A stretch of 64,000 nt of DNA from Alcanivorax sp. 1008. GTDB lineage: Bacteria > Pseudomonadota > Gammaproteobacteria > Pseudomonadales > Alcanivoracaceae. Below are positions 37,765 through 47,013 of the stretch, piece by piece. Under the pieces are notes generated by a model that saw nothing but the letters and a program-made list of their open reading frames with translations, ran no database searches and had not been told where the DNA came from. Made by a program: the position numbers and the translations under genes. The number at the start of each line of letters is the position of its first letter. The stretch's first letter is position 1. Location: positions 475,129-539,128 of the forward strand of contig NZ_JAFMPS010000002.1 in the NCBI RefSeq assembly GCF_020667895.1. Direction: 5' to 3'.

Positions 37765-39213
37765 ATGCATCTTGCGCTGATCATCAAGATCCTTGGCATG
37801 TTACTGATGGTGTTCAGCATCACCATGCTACCCCCTGTGCTGGTTGCATGGATCTATGACGATGGGATGGAGCTACCGTTTCTCAGTGCCTTCGCCATTA
37901 CCTTTGCTTCCGGCATGGCTCTGTGGATGATGTTCTTCCGGGTGCGCGAGGAGCTTGGCGTACGGGACGGTTTTCTGATCGTGACCTTGTTCTGGACGGT
38001 GCTCGGTCTGATTGGTTCGTTGCCGTTTATTCTGATTCTGAAAGTATCACCTACTGACGCCATCTTTGAGTCCATGTCTGGACTGACTACGACGGGAGCC
38101 TCCGTGCTGTCTGGTCTCGATGATATGGCGCCATCCCTGCTCTATTACCGCCAACAACTTCAGTGGCTGGGTGGCATGGGTGTTGTGGTTCTGGCGGTGG
38201 CGATTTTGCCAATGCTGGGCGTGGGTGGCATGCAGTTGTACAAGGCCGAAATTCCCGGGCCGATGAAAGAGTCCAAGCTAACGCCCAGAATTGCCGAAAC
38301 AGCGAAGGCTCTGTGGTATGTCTACCTGACGGTGACCATTGCCTGTGCAACAGGGTACTGGCTGGCGGGGATGAGTATCTTCGAGGCAATTTGTCACAGC
38401 TTCAGTACGGTATCCACGGGTGGCTTCTCTACCCGTGATGCCAGTATGGCGGCCTTTGACAGTGCCGCAGTGGACTGGGTGGGAGCATTTTTCATGTTCT
38501 TCTCAGGGGCCAGTTTCGCCCTGATGTTTGCGGCGCTGCGCCGCGGCTCCATCAAGACCTTCTTTCGCGACCCGGAGTTTCGCTTCTATACCGGGCTGAT
38601 GTTTATCTATCTGACCATCGCCACGGTGACCTTATGGGCCGGCGGGCGCTATGACAGCTTTGAGGAAACCGCTCGCCATGCTGCCTTTCAGGTTGCTTCC
38701 TATGGCACCGGGACAGGGCTTAGTAGCACCGATGCGGCGGGGAACTGGCCGCTCACATTGCTGATACTGCTGATCTTCACGTCTTTTATTAGTGGCTGTG
38801 CCGGTTCTACCACGGCGGGTATGAAGGTGGTCCGGGTTGCCTTGATGCTGCACCAGAGTCAGCGAGAGCTTCGTCGCTTGGTCTATCCCCACGGTGTATT
38901 TTCCCTGCGTTTTGGTCGCCGCACTGTAAATGATCAGGTTCTGCAGTCGGTCTGGGGATTCATCGGAGTTTTCGTTACCATAGCCGTCCTTCTTACTCTG
39001 GCGATGATGGCTACCGGGATGGATCTGGTGACTGCTTTTTCGGCGGTAGCGGCCTCCTTGAATACGCTGGGGATGGGCATTGGCGGCGTATCTGCCGGGT
39101 TTGGAGACATCGCCACTGAGGCAAAATGGCTAATGTGTGTGGCCATGCTGCTTGGGCGACTTGAGGTATTTACCATTCTGGTGCTGTTCACGCCGATGTT
39201 CTGGCGCCAGTAA
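37765..39213 (+). CDS. trkH: Trk system potassium uptake protein TrkH
   Basis: A 482-residue polytopic channel of the KtrB/TrkH superfamily with four pore-loop repeats. Selectivity-loop glycines are seen in MSGLTTTGASVL near residue 105, FSTVSTGGFSTRD near 213, YGTGTGLSSTD near 308 and a fourth loop with LNTLGMGIGG near 425. It forms a complex with TrkA in the inner membrane. It is followed by cysC after 18 bases. Confidence 0.95.
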   Translation: MHLALIIKILGMLLMVFSITMLPPVLVAWIYDDGMELPFLSAFAITFASGMALWMMFFRVREELGVRDGFLIVTLFWTVLGLIGSLPFILILKVSPTDAIFESMSGLTTTGASVLSGLDDMAPSLLYYRQQLQWLGGMGVVVLAVAILPMLGVGGMQLYKAEIPGPMKESKLTPRIAETAKALWYVYLTVTIACATGYWLAGMSIFEAICHSFSTVSTGGFSTRDASMAAFDSAAVDWVGAFFMFFSGASFALMFAALRRGSIKTFFRDPEFRFYTGLMFIYLTIATVTLWAGGRYDSFEETARHAAFQVASYGTGTGLSSTDAAGNWPLTLLILLIFTSFISGCAGSTTAGMKVVRVALMLHQSQRELRRLVYPHGVFSLRFGRRTVNDQVLQSVWGFIGVFVTIAVLLTLAMMATGMDLVTAFSAVAASLNTLGMGIGGVSAGFGDIATEAKWLMCVAMLLGRLEVFTILVLFTPMFWRQ

Positions 39214-39231
39214 TTCTGAGGAAATGACAAC

Positions 39232-39831
39232 ATGGCAAAGCATATTTATCCGCATGAAGGCGTGGTCAAACGTGAACATCGTGAGCGCCTTCTCGGCCAG
39301 CGTGGTGTTACCCTGTGGTTTACCGGCCTGTCTGGTGCTGGCAAGTCGACTCTGGCAGTAGCGGTGGAAGAAGCCCTGCATAAGCTTGGCAACCTGACTT
39401 ACATTCTGGATGGCGACAATATTCGTAGCGGCATCAATAACAACCTGAGCTTCTCGCCGGAAGACCGTAAGGAAAATATCCGTCGTATTGCTGAAATCGC
39501 CAAGCTGTTTCGTGAGTCGGGCGTTATCACTCTGACGGCGTTTATTTCACCCTACCGCGAAGATCGTCAGCTGGCCCGCGATTTGGCTGGCAGCGATGAT
39601 TTTATTGAAGTATTCGCGGATGCTTCGCTGGACTCCTGCGAAGAGCGCGACCCTAAAGGTCTGTATAAAAAAGCACGTGCCGGGCAGATTCCTGAGTTCA
39701 CTGGCATCAGTGCGCCCTATGAAGCGCCAGAAAATCCGGAGATACATATTCGCACGGACCAGAACAGCGTCGAAGATTGCGTTGAAATGGTGCTGAGCTA
39801 TCTGCGCGAGAAGAAATTGATTCAAGCTTGA
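39232..39831 (+). CDS. cysC: Adenylylsulfate (APS) kinase CysC
   Basis: A 199-residue stand-alone kinase that phosphorylates APS to PAPS in sulfate activation. The P-loop GLSGAGKST lies near residue 32, DGDNIRSGIN near 60 binds substrate, and FISPYREDRQLAR near 103 includes the serine of the flexible lid region. It is not fused to a sulfurylase. No other cys genes are in the window, so its pathway partners are elsewhere. It ends at a strong bidirectional terminator shared with alkB. Confidence 0.94.
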   Translation: MAKHIYPHEGVVKREHRERLLGQRGVTLWFTGLSGAGKSTLAVAVEEALHKLGNLTYILDGDNIRSGINNNLSFSPEDRKENIRRIAEIAKLFRESGVITLTAFISPYREDRQLARDLAGSDDFIEVFADASLDSCEERDPKGLYKKARAGQIPEFTGISAPYEAPENPEIHIRTDQNSVEDCVEMVLSYLREKKLIQA

Positions 39832-39852
39832 GTCGTGGTACTTCGGATCAAT

Positions 39853-39880
39853 AAAAAACGGGCCGAAAGGCCCGTTTTTT
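39853..39880. terminator. Bidirectional terminator between cysC and alkB
   Basis: A perfect 12-base stem (39853-39864 with 39869-39880) with a GAAA loop. Six A/T pairs at the base give a T run on both strands, so it can end cysC and the convergent alkB. Confidence 0.9.
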
Positions 39881-39902
39881 ATTCTTTCGAACCAGCTTCC
39901 GA

Positions 39903-41063
39903 TCAGGCGTTTGAAGCAATGTTGTTAACCCGCTTGTTCTCACGGAACAGCTGGTCCATCTCGCCCTGATAGTAGGCCTCAACCCGTGGATTCATTACCG
40001 CTTTCCAAAGTGGCGGAATCAGCGCCAGCACAAACATGGAAGCGTAGCCACCGGGCAGCTGGGGGCTTTCGTCATAGTGACGTAGTACCTGGTAGCGGCG
40101 CTTCGCATAAGCGTGGTGATCGCTGTGACGCTGAAGGTGGAACAAAAGCAGGTTGGTCAGCAGGTAGTTCGAGTTCCAGCTGTGCGCCGGAGTAACGCGC
40201 TCAAACTTGCCGTTCTCCAGCACCCGGCGATGCAGGCCGTAATGCTCGATATAGTTCACCACTTCCAGGGTCAGGCCAGCGAGCAGGCTCTGAGCGAAGA
40301 AGAACAGCACACCCATCCAGCCGAAGGCGACAAAGAACAGCACGGCCAGCAGTGCGGAGAAGCCGTACCACCAGATTAGCTCGTTGTCTTTGCTGAATGC
40401 CTTCTTGCCCTTGCGTTGCAGATACTCCTTTTCCAGGCGCCATGCAGCGAGAAAGTTGCGCACCAGCGCCTTTGGCAAGAAGTCATAGATACTCTGGTTG
40501 TAGCGCGAGGAAGAGGCATCCTCCGGTGTGGACACATGAACGTGGTGGCCACGCACGTGCTCTACCTTGAAGCCGGCATAGGTCACCGTTGCCAGCAACA
40601 GGCCGCCGGTCCAGTTTTCCAGTTTTGGATCCTTGTGGATCAGCTCATGGCCGACGTTAATGGCCAGTACGCCGCCAACAATACCGGTAGATATTACCCA
40701 GCCGAGCTGGCCCACACTATTGAACAAATTGCCGTCCACAAATACCCAGCCGGCAAAGGCAATCGCCGCCAGCTGCACCGGGAAGCAGATCAGAGTGAAC
40801 ACACGGTAGATCTTTTCTTCGTTCAGGCTTGGCACCTGGGTGGCCTCATCCGGGTTGGCCGCATCTTTGCCGATGATGTAGTCCAGCACCGGAACGATGC
40901 CGAAGATAAAGATCAGTGGGAAGAATGCCCAAAGATTGCTGGCGGCGCCGGGCTGGCTGGCCATGTACCAGGACAGTACCAGTGTGGCCGGGGCGATGAA
41001 GACCAGCAGGTAAGCCCACTTCTTCAGTCTGAGCATGGTGTTCGGGTCGATTTTCTCGAACAT
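39903..41063 (-). CDS. alkB: Alkane 1-monooxygenase AlkB (first copy)
   Basis: A 386-residue integral-membrane di-iron enzyme that hydroxylates the terminal carbon of n-alkanes, fed with electrons by rubredoxin. The histidine motifs are all present: GHELIHK near residue 138, EHVRGHH near 168, the AlkB-specific NYIEHYGLHRR near 269 and LQRHSDHH near 311. There are about six membrane helices. At the residue matching Trp55 of the P. putida enzyme there is Ile, in FIFGIVPVLD near 53, which may admit longer chains. It has its own promoter region and terminator. Rubredoxin and reductase genes are not in this window. Confidence 0.95.
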   Translation of the reverse strand: MFEKIDPNTMLRLKKWAYLLVFIAPATLVLSWYMASQPGAASNLWAFFPLIFIFGIVPVLDYIIGKDAANPDEATQVPSLNEEKIYRVFTLICFPVQLAAIAFAGWVFVDGNLFNSVGQLGWVISTGIVGGVLAINVGHELIHKDPKLENWTGGLLLATVTYAGFKVEHVRGHHVHVSTPEDASSSRYNQSIYDFLPKALVRNFLAAWRLEKEYLQRKGKKAFSKDNELIWWYGFSALLAVLFFVAFGWMGVLFFFAQSLLAGLTLEVVNYIEHYGLHRRVLENGKFERVTPAHSWNSNYLLTNLLLFHLQRHSDHHAYAKRRYQVLRHYDESPQLPGGYASMFVLALIPPLWKAVMNPRVEAYYQGEMDQLFRENKRVNNIASNA

Positions 41064-41128
41064 GATTTTTCTCCGATACAGATACAGGCAGCCAACAGGC
41101 TGTCGACCAGAACAGCTTCTTTCATTTC

Positions 41129-41153
41129 ACCTGAAGTGTCAAACAATTCAGGT
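41129..41153. promoter_or_regulatory. Operator-like motif upstream of the first alkB
   Basis: ACCTGAA (41129-41135) and TTCAGGT (41147-41153) form a perfect dyad around an 11-base spacer, GTGTCAAACAA. On the minus strand the spacer contains TTGACA, a possible -35 box for alkB, whose start codon is 66 bases away. Nearly the same sequence occurs upstream of the second alkB. The divergent GntR regulator is the obvious candidate binder. Confidence 0.65.
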
Positions 41154-41211
41154 GTAACGAGATGGCAAAATCTGTATACCCCCCGTTATGTTCCGAGTGG
41201 TCTCCGGGCAT

Positions 41212-41243
41212 AAAAAAGCCGGGCCACGTAGTGGCCCGGCTTT
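41212..41243 (-). terminator. Terminator after the second alkB
   Basis: A perfect 13-base stem (41215-41227 with 41231-41243) around a GTA loop. On the minus strand it is followed by a T run (plus-strand AAAAAA). It ends the upstream alkB copy (41269-42429), so the two alkB genes are separate transcripts. Confidence 0.88.
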
Positions 41244-41268
41244 CAGGAGATCCTTTGACCTTGAGGGC

Positions 41269-42429
41269 CTATTCAGCGGTGGCGGCGATGTTATTGACTC
41301 GCTTGCCGGTGCGGAACAGCTGATCCATCTCGCCCTGATAGTAGGCTTCGACGCGGGGGTTCATGACCTTTTTCCACAGCGGCGGGAACAGCGCCAGTAC
41401 ATACATGGAGGCATAGCCGCCGGGCAGCTGCGGGCTTTCCTCGTAGTGTCGCAGCACCTGATAACGGCGCTTGGCATAAGCGTGGTGATCGCTGTGACGC
41501 TGCAGCTGGAACAGGGCAATGTTGGTCAGCAGGTAGTTGGAGTTCCAGCTGTGTGCCGGGGTGACCCGCTCGTACTTGCCGTTCTCCAGCACCCGGCGAT
41601 GCAGGCCGTAGTGCTCAATGTAGTTGATGATCTCCAGTGCCAGCGCGGCAAAGAAGCTTTGACCAAAGAAGAACAGTACGCCCATCCAGCCCCACAGGGC
41701 GTAAAAGACGCCGCCCAGCGCGAATGAAATCCCATACCACCAGATCAGCTCATTGTCCTTGCTGATCACTTTCTTGCCCTTGCGCTTCAGGTAGTCGGCC
41801 TCGAGGCGCCAGGCGTTGACGAAGTTATGCGGGAAGGCGTGCAGCAGGAAGGCGTACAGGCCCTGATTGTAGCGCGACGAGGAGGCATCTTCCGGGGTCG
41901 AGACCATCACATGGTGACCACGCACATGCTCGACCTTGAAGCCGGCATAAGTTACTGAGGCTAGCAGCAGGCCGCCGGCCCAGTTTTCGATTTTCGGATC
42001 CTTATGGATCAGCTCGTGGCCAAGATTGATGGCGATGATGCCGCCGACGGTGCCGATGGACAGCATCCAGCCGAGCATGCCGAACCAGGAGTAATCATTG
42101 GCGATAAAGATATAGCCGCCCCAAAACAGCACGCCGAACCAGATTGGCACCATTAGCAGGGTAAACCAGCGGTAGGTTTTTTCCTCGGACAGCGAGGGCA
42201 CTTCCAGCGCTTCGTCTGGGTTGGCAGAGTCCTTGCCAATAATGTAGTCCAGAATCGGAATAATGCCGAAGATGGTGAAATAGATGAACCAGGCCCAGTA
42301 ATCCTGAGTGCCGGACTCGCGGCCTGCCAGCGCACTTAGCGGCAGGATCGGTAGCAGTGCCAGCCAGAACAGTGGGTAGCCCACCTTCTTTACCTTGAGC
42401 ATGGTCTTTGGATCAACGTTCTCAAACAT
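41269..42429 (-). CDS. alkB: Alkane 1-monooxygenase AlkB (second copy)
   Basis: A second 386-residue AlkB, the same length as its neighbour and nearly identical from the middle to the C-terminus. The N-terminal helices differ more. The iron-binding motifs are GHELIHK near residue 138, EHVRGHH near 168, NYIEHYGLHRR near 269 and LQRHSDHH near 311. TIFGIIPILD near 53 again has Ile at the position of P. putida Trp55. ATG 42429 gives the same start as the other copy; a longer frame to 42480 enters the promoter. The divergent GntR gene begins 180 bases away. It looks like an old tandem duplication with divergence in the membrane half. Confidence 0.95.
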   Translation of the reverse strand: MFENVDPKTMLKVKKVGYPLFWLALLPILPLSALAGRESGTQDYWAWFIYFTIFGIIPILDYIIGKDSANPDEALEVPSLSEEKTYRWFTLLMVPIWFGVLFWGGYIFIANDYSWFGMLGWMLSIGTVGGIIAINLGHELIHKDPKIENWAGGLLLASVTYAGFKVEHVRGHHVMVSTPEDASSSRYNQGLYAFLLHAFPHNFVNAWRLEADYLKRKGKKVISKDNELIWWYGISFALGGVFYALWGWMGVLFFFGQSFFAALALEIINYIEHYGLHRRVLENGKYERVTPAHSWNSNYLLTNIALFQLQRHSDHHAYAKRRYQVLRHYEESPQLPGGYASMYVLALFPPLWKKVMNPRVEAYYQGEMDQLFRTGKRVNNIAATAE

Positions 42430-42503
42430 AACATGTACCCCGCAGCGTTCTCTTTTTATTGTGACATTGAGCAATGTCAAGGTTGCAGACTAGGCCAGCC
42501 TCA

Positions 42504-42526
42504 CTGAGGTGTCAAACAATTCATGT
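42504..42526. promoter_or_regulatory. Operator-like motif between the second alkB and gntR
   Basis: This 23-base site matches the one at 41131-41153 at 21 positions, sharing the core GTGTCAAACAATTCA. It lies 75 bases upstream of the alkB start and 84 upstream of the GntR start, so it could control both. The TTGACA on the minus strand has TAGTCT 17 bases on (42487-42492), a weak -10. The dyad is less perfect here than at the first site. Confidence 0.65.
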
Positions 42527-42609
42527 AAAATGGTGCTATTCTACCGACCAGCGGTTGCCGACTCATGTGGGCGCCGGATTACCATCGGTACAAGCAGGAA
42601 AGGAAGCAA

Positions 42610-43275
42610 ATGAACATAAGAGCTGCCAGCCTCAGTGAGCAGATCGCCCGCCATCTGGCGGATCAGATCGTCCGTTGGGAGTTGCTGCCAGGCGCCCACT
42701 TGCCCGAGCTTGAGCTGGCGAAACAGCTTGATGTGAGCACCAACTCACTGCGAGAGGCCTTTCGTCTCTTGGAGCGCCAGCACCTGATTGAAATCCAGCC
42801 GCGCCGTGGTGCACGGGTCTGCGAAGTCACCGAGACGCAGGTTCGTGATCTTTACGACTTCCTGTTCCTGTTACTGAGCGAGCTGGCTGCCCGGACAGCT
42901 CGCACTTGGCAGGGTGAGCAACTGGCCGATCTGGCCGCCATACTGCCGGAGTTTGAACGCTTCCATGCCAATAACGACATCGCCGCCGCCCACGATGTGG
43001 CGTTTGGTTTCGTTGCTATCGCAGTGAACCGTTTCTCGGCCAATCGGTATTTAGCCAACGACATTGAAGACCTGCTGCCACTATTACGTCGCTATTCCTA
43101 CTTGGCGCTAAAGGAAGAGACCTCTGAGCTGAGCGTATCGCTGGTCATATTCCAGAACCTGCTGCGTAATGTGCTGGCCCGGGACGCTGAGGCCGCCGCA
43201 GCTGATATCCGTGAGTATGGCGATAAGCAGTGCCAGATCGTTCTGCGGGCGGTGGCCAAAAGGGCCGCGGCCTGA
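42610..43275 (+). CDS. GntR-family regulator of the alkane locus (predicted)
   Basis: A 221-residue regulator with an N-terminal winged helix (about residues 5-75; DVSTNSLREAFRLLERQ is the recognition region) and a C-terminal helical domain of the FCD type (about 80-215). The metal-binding histidines of FCD are not all obvious. ATG 42610 follows GGAAAGGAAG; a longer frame to 42565 lacks a site. A GntR gene divergent from alkB2 is known in Alcanivorax borkumensis, which supports a role in alkane control. Ligand unknown; repression or activation cannot be told from sequence. Confidence 0.88.
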   Translation: MNIRAASLSEQIARHLADQIVRWELLPGAHLPELELAKQLDVSTNSLREAFRLLERQHLIEIQPRRGARVCEVTETQVRDLYDFLFLLLSELAARTARTWQGEQLADLAAILPEFERFHANNDIAAAHDVAFGFVAIAVNRFSANRYLANDIEDLLPLLRRYSYLALKEETSELSVSLVIFQNLLRNVLARDAEAAAADIREYGDKQCQIVLRAVAKRAAA

Positions 43276-43313
43276 CCTCTCCCCGCCCTGCCATGGGGGA
43301 ACTCTCAGAGGGG

Positions 43314-43340
43314 TTAGCACTCAAAGCAGTCGAGTGCTAA
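43314..43340. promoter_or_regulatory. CIRCE operator (HrcA binding site) upstream of rpoH
   Basis: A perfect TTAGCACTC-N9-GAGTGCTAA inverted repeat, the canonical CIRCE sequence, located 31 bases before the rpoH start codon. HrcA normally represses groESL or dnaK operons through it. No heat-shock chaperone gene follows; rpoH is the first gene downstream. The hrcA gene itself is not in the window. Confidence 0.93.
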
Positions 43341-43371
43341 CATCCGGGTCAGATGACCCACGGGGGAAGCT

Positions 43372-44235
<864 letters not shown>

Positions 44236-44260
44236 TAGGCAAAGTTTCAGCGTTCACAAG

Positions 44261-44288
44261 AAACCCTCGCAATGCGGGGGTTTTTTTT
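44261..44288 (+). terminator. Terminator after rpoH
   Basis: A stem AAACCCTCGC / GCGGGGGTTT (one T-G pair, AAT loop) is followed by eight Ts in all, 25 bases after the rpoH stop. A typical intrinsic terminator. Confidence 0.9.
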
Positions 44289-44347
44289 GCCTTGCCGGCG
44301 GGTAAAGTTGAAGCTGCGCCACCCGGCAACGTTGAATTGGAGAGAGT

Positions 44348-45097
44348 ATGTCTAGCGGGCACAGAAAATCCAGCTATTGCGTAGACCATGAATGGTTGGG
44401 CCGTGCTGATTGCGCGCACTGTGCTGTTCGCAGCGTGATGCTGTTCTCCCGCTTGCCGCCCCAGAGCTTCGATCAGCTGTTACATCCTATTGATAATGAG
44501 CGGCACCAGGCCGGTAGCATCCTGTACAACGAAGGCACCTTGGGCAAGGAGATTTTTTCGATTCGCTCTGGTCTGGTAAAGTTGATCCGGCTGGGCCCTG
44601 ATGGCAACGAAAGAGTTGTGCGCCTTCTCGGCAAGGGTGCGGTGGTCGGGCTGGAGCTATTGGATCAGGGCGAGGTTTACAAACATACCGCTGTAACTCT
44701 TCAGAGAGTTGATCTATGCCGCATCCCCAAAGTGACACTGCTTGATCTTGAGCGGCATCATCCGGAGCTATGCGTCACCGTGCGTCAGAAGTTGCAGTAT
44801 CATGTGGACCGGGCAGATCACTGGATCGAGCATCTGAATACGGGCAAGGCCCGCTCACGGATTGCCGAGCTATTACTGCTGTTGGCAGATATCGGCGCCG
44901 ATAGTAACGGAGATATTGAACTGGTCTCAAGGGATGATATGGCTTCGATTGCCGGCATCACCAAGGAAACAGCTAGCCGTATCATCGCCGAGTTTAAACG
45001 TCATCGGCTGCTCTACAAGGTAGCTGCCAATAACACCCACCGCATCCAGACAGTAATGCTGCGCGAGTTAATCGAACGCGAGTCCCAGTCCGACTAA
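44348..45097 (+). CDS. FNR-like Crp/Fnr-family oxygen-responsive regulator
   Basis: A 249-residue regulator. N-terminal cysteines at 11, 22 and 25 plus Cys124 (in LCRIP, aligned with the Cys of FNR's VCEIP) could hold a [4Fe-4S] cluster. The effector domain spans about 30-150, the dimer helix 150-175, and the HTH about 195-230. The recognition helix has ETASR, the ExxSR pattern of FNR that reads TTGAT half-sites. The spacing C-x10-C-x2-C differs from the C-x2-C-x5-C of E. coli FNR. Its stop lies two bases from the end of the convergent cytochrome gene. Oxygen-responsive control of that cytochrome is proposed. Confidence 0.85.
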   Translation: MSSGHRKSSYCVDHEWLGRADCAHCAVRSVMLFSRLPPQSFDQLLHPIDNERHQAGSILYNEGTLGKEIFSIRSGLVKLIRLGPDGNERVVRLLGKGAVVGLELLDQGEVYKHTAVTLQRVDLCRIPKVTLLDLERHHPELCVTVRQKLQYHVDRADHWIEHLNTGKARSRIAELLLLLADIGADSNGDIELVSRDDMASIAGITKETASRIIAEFKRHRLLYKVAANNTHRIQTVMLRELIERESQSD

Positions 45098-45099
45098 GT

Positions 45100-46917
45100 C
45101 TAGGGCGCAGTCACAGACAGTGTGCTTATTATATCTGCTGAAGGAGGGGTCAGTGCGGCTGCGCTACGGAACTGGTTGATCCATTCATGCTCGCCTGTCA
45201 GCCCGGTAATAAATGATGGCCGTACGGCTTGATAATATAGCGCCACATCAATGTGCACGCTGGCCGGGTCAGTGGCGCTCAGATCCAGCAGATATGACAC
45301 CGTGTCCGCCCCGCTACCAGAAACATTAAAGTCTCCATCTGCGTCCGTGCCGATCGGTGCAATCTCTTCCGGCACATTATCGTTATCGAAGCCGCGTGGC
45401 GGAATTCGGTTGTCCTTCAGGGTGTCACTGGCATACAGCAGTACTTGAGTGATACTTGCATCAGTGGCCGCAACCACAGCCTCATAAATCGGAACCTGCG
45501 CCGCCGAGTTTACTTGAGTGATGTGCGGCATAAAGCATGCTGAGGAGTCAAATCCGTCCGGCTTTTGGATTGCCGTACAGTCAGCCCCAGCGAATACTTG
45601 ATCAACGGTTAAGCGGTGATCAGCATCCGGAATACCACTTTCAAAAAGGGTGGCGCCATTGCCGTCAGTAATATGTACGGCCAGCCATATGCGCCGTGAT
45701 GGGTAGCCGGTTGGAAGTTTGTGGCCACTATGATTCTGGATAGTGATATCAAAGCCAAGTACGCCGTCAGTCAGATCGACATTACTCGCTTCAAGTGTAG
45801 CGGCGGCACTCAGAAGCTGCCGAGTAAGCTCTGCCTTGCGGGAAAAGCCGCCCTCTTCTGTTACCGCTTGCAGCCCCAGTTCATTGCGAAACTGCTCCAT
45901 CAGATCAAGTATCCAGGCGTTGCCACCGACTAAATCGTGGGAAAAAAATGAGGGTCGCTCAGGCCAATTGGTATTGACACTCCCGTTCGGCTGAATCGCT
46001 ATGCGGGTAATAAAATCTTCCGCCATTTTTCCCATATGGCAGTCCTGGCAGTGCCTTTCCCCAGCCCCATCCTGCGCATAGATACTGTGTTGCCATTCGG
46101 TAAATGGCAGCTGCTCAGGAAACATCTCGCCTGTGGGTGTGTTGCTGCCGACATCCAGAGTAGGCGTATAGAGATTATGGCAGTTAGCGCAGTGACTGGA
46201 TTCGGTGATGTGTTCACCATACTGGGGAATATAGCCACTGCGATTAATCATTGGTGTGGCTACCGGGCTTTCGTACTGGCCAAAGATCACCTTGGCGCTA
46301 TCGGAGATTTCATATTCGCCGGATTCGGCTTGCTTCGCGGTGATCTGATGGCAGGCAGTGCAGCTGACACCCTCCCGTGCATGAGCGTCATTAATGGCGC
46401 TGTCCGCAAGGTAACAACCGTCCTGCAGAATGCAGGAGGCATCAGCGGCTAGCGAGATGCCGGTTTGGTGTGCGTGTGTACGCGCCATTGGGCTATGGCA
46501 CGAAAGACATTTATCTTCGATAAAGCTGGCCAGATGGGGAAATAGCTCCGTTTCATGTTTCATCTTGGCGCGGAAATAGGGGTCACTAAAAGCGTGGGCC
46601 ATGGCAGAGTGGCGCCAGCCGTGCATTGGGCTGATATCTTCACCTTCCGAACTTGGTGTGCCTGCTGTTGGCGGACTAGGCGAACGCATAGCCGCTGGTG
46701 ATATGCCTTCAGGGCTGGCGGTATGGCATTCGCCACAGATGCTGGCTGGGCTGAATACGCCAACTGACGCCCAGTTTTCCACCATCACCGGCAGTGAGGG
46801 TAGCGCGCCTGTCTCTGTTTCTGTATCAGGGTTGGACTTGCTGCTGCTAGCACCGCAACCCATCACAAACGCGCAGGCTAGCAGCACTACCAGTCCTGAC
46901 GAGCGCAAAATGCCCAT
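45100..46917 (-). CDS. Pentaheme c-type cytochrome lipoprotein
   Basis: A 605-residue exported lipoprotein with five CxxCH haem c motifs: CGECH (61-65), CLSCH (137-141), CTACH (186-190), CANCH (243-247) and CQDCH (290-294). All lie in the N-terminal half. A probable lipobox VMGC places the lipidated Cys near 21. The C-terminal 300 residues lack haems and look beta-rich. Such multihaem proteins pass electrons in the periplasm or outer membrane; the partner is unknown. An FNR box with a fitting -10 lies upstream. It converges on the FNR-like regulator. Confidence 0.88.
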   Translation of the reverse strand: MGILRSSGLVVLLACAFVMGCGASSSKSNPDTETETGALPSLPVMVENWASVGVFSPASICGECHTASPEGISPAAMRSPSPPTAGTPSSEGEDISPMHGWRHSAMAHAFSDPYFRAKMKHETELFPHLASFIEDKCLSCHSPMARTHAHQTGISLAADASCILQDGCYLADSAINDAHAREGVSCTACHQITAKQAESGEYEISDSAKVIFGQYESPVATPMINRSGYIPQYGEHITESSHCANCHNLYTPTLDVGSNTPTGEMFPEQLPFTEWQHSIYAQDGAGERHCQDCHMGKMAEDFITRIAIQPNGSVNTNWPERPSFFSHDLVGGNAWILDLMEQFRNELGLQAVTEEGGFSRKAELTRQLLSAAATLEASNVDLTDGVLGFDITIQNHSGHKLPTGYPSRRIWLAVHITDGNGATLFESGIPDADHRLTVDQVFAGADCTAIQKPDGFDSSACFMPHITQVNSAAQVPIYEAVVAATDASITQVLLYASDTLKDNRIPPRGFDNDNVPEEIAPIGTDADGDFNVSGSGADTVSYLLDLSATDPASVHIDVALYYQAVRPSFITGLTGEHEWINQFRSAAALTPPSADIISTLSVTAP

Positions 46918-46971
46918 GCAGTTCTTCCCGGTTATTATTTTATTAGCGGAGTAAGAATTTCTGATTAGTTA

Positions 46972-47013
46972 AATCTAGACAGAAGCCATAAGGATTGGCT
47001 TGATATAAGTCAA
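46972..47013 (-). promoter_or_regulatory. FNR box and class II promoter of the cytochrome gene
   Basis: TTGATATAAGTCAA (47000-47013) matches the FNR consensus TTGAT-N4-ATCAA at nine of ten defined positions. On the minus strand TAGATT lies at 46977-46972. If the box is centred at -41.5, this sits exactly at -12 to -7, so the geometry is that of a class II FNR-activated promoter. The cytochrome start is about 48 bases beyond the predicted transcription start. The box overlaps the end of the CPBP remnant. Confidence 0.75.

Noticed and set aside
40416..41213. A 265-codon open frame antisense to the first alkB
   Set aside because: It lies opposite a gene with all AlkB histidine motifs, has no recognisable domain and no ribosome site; long antisense frames are common at this GC content.
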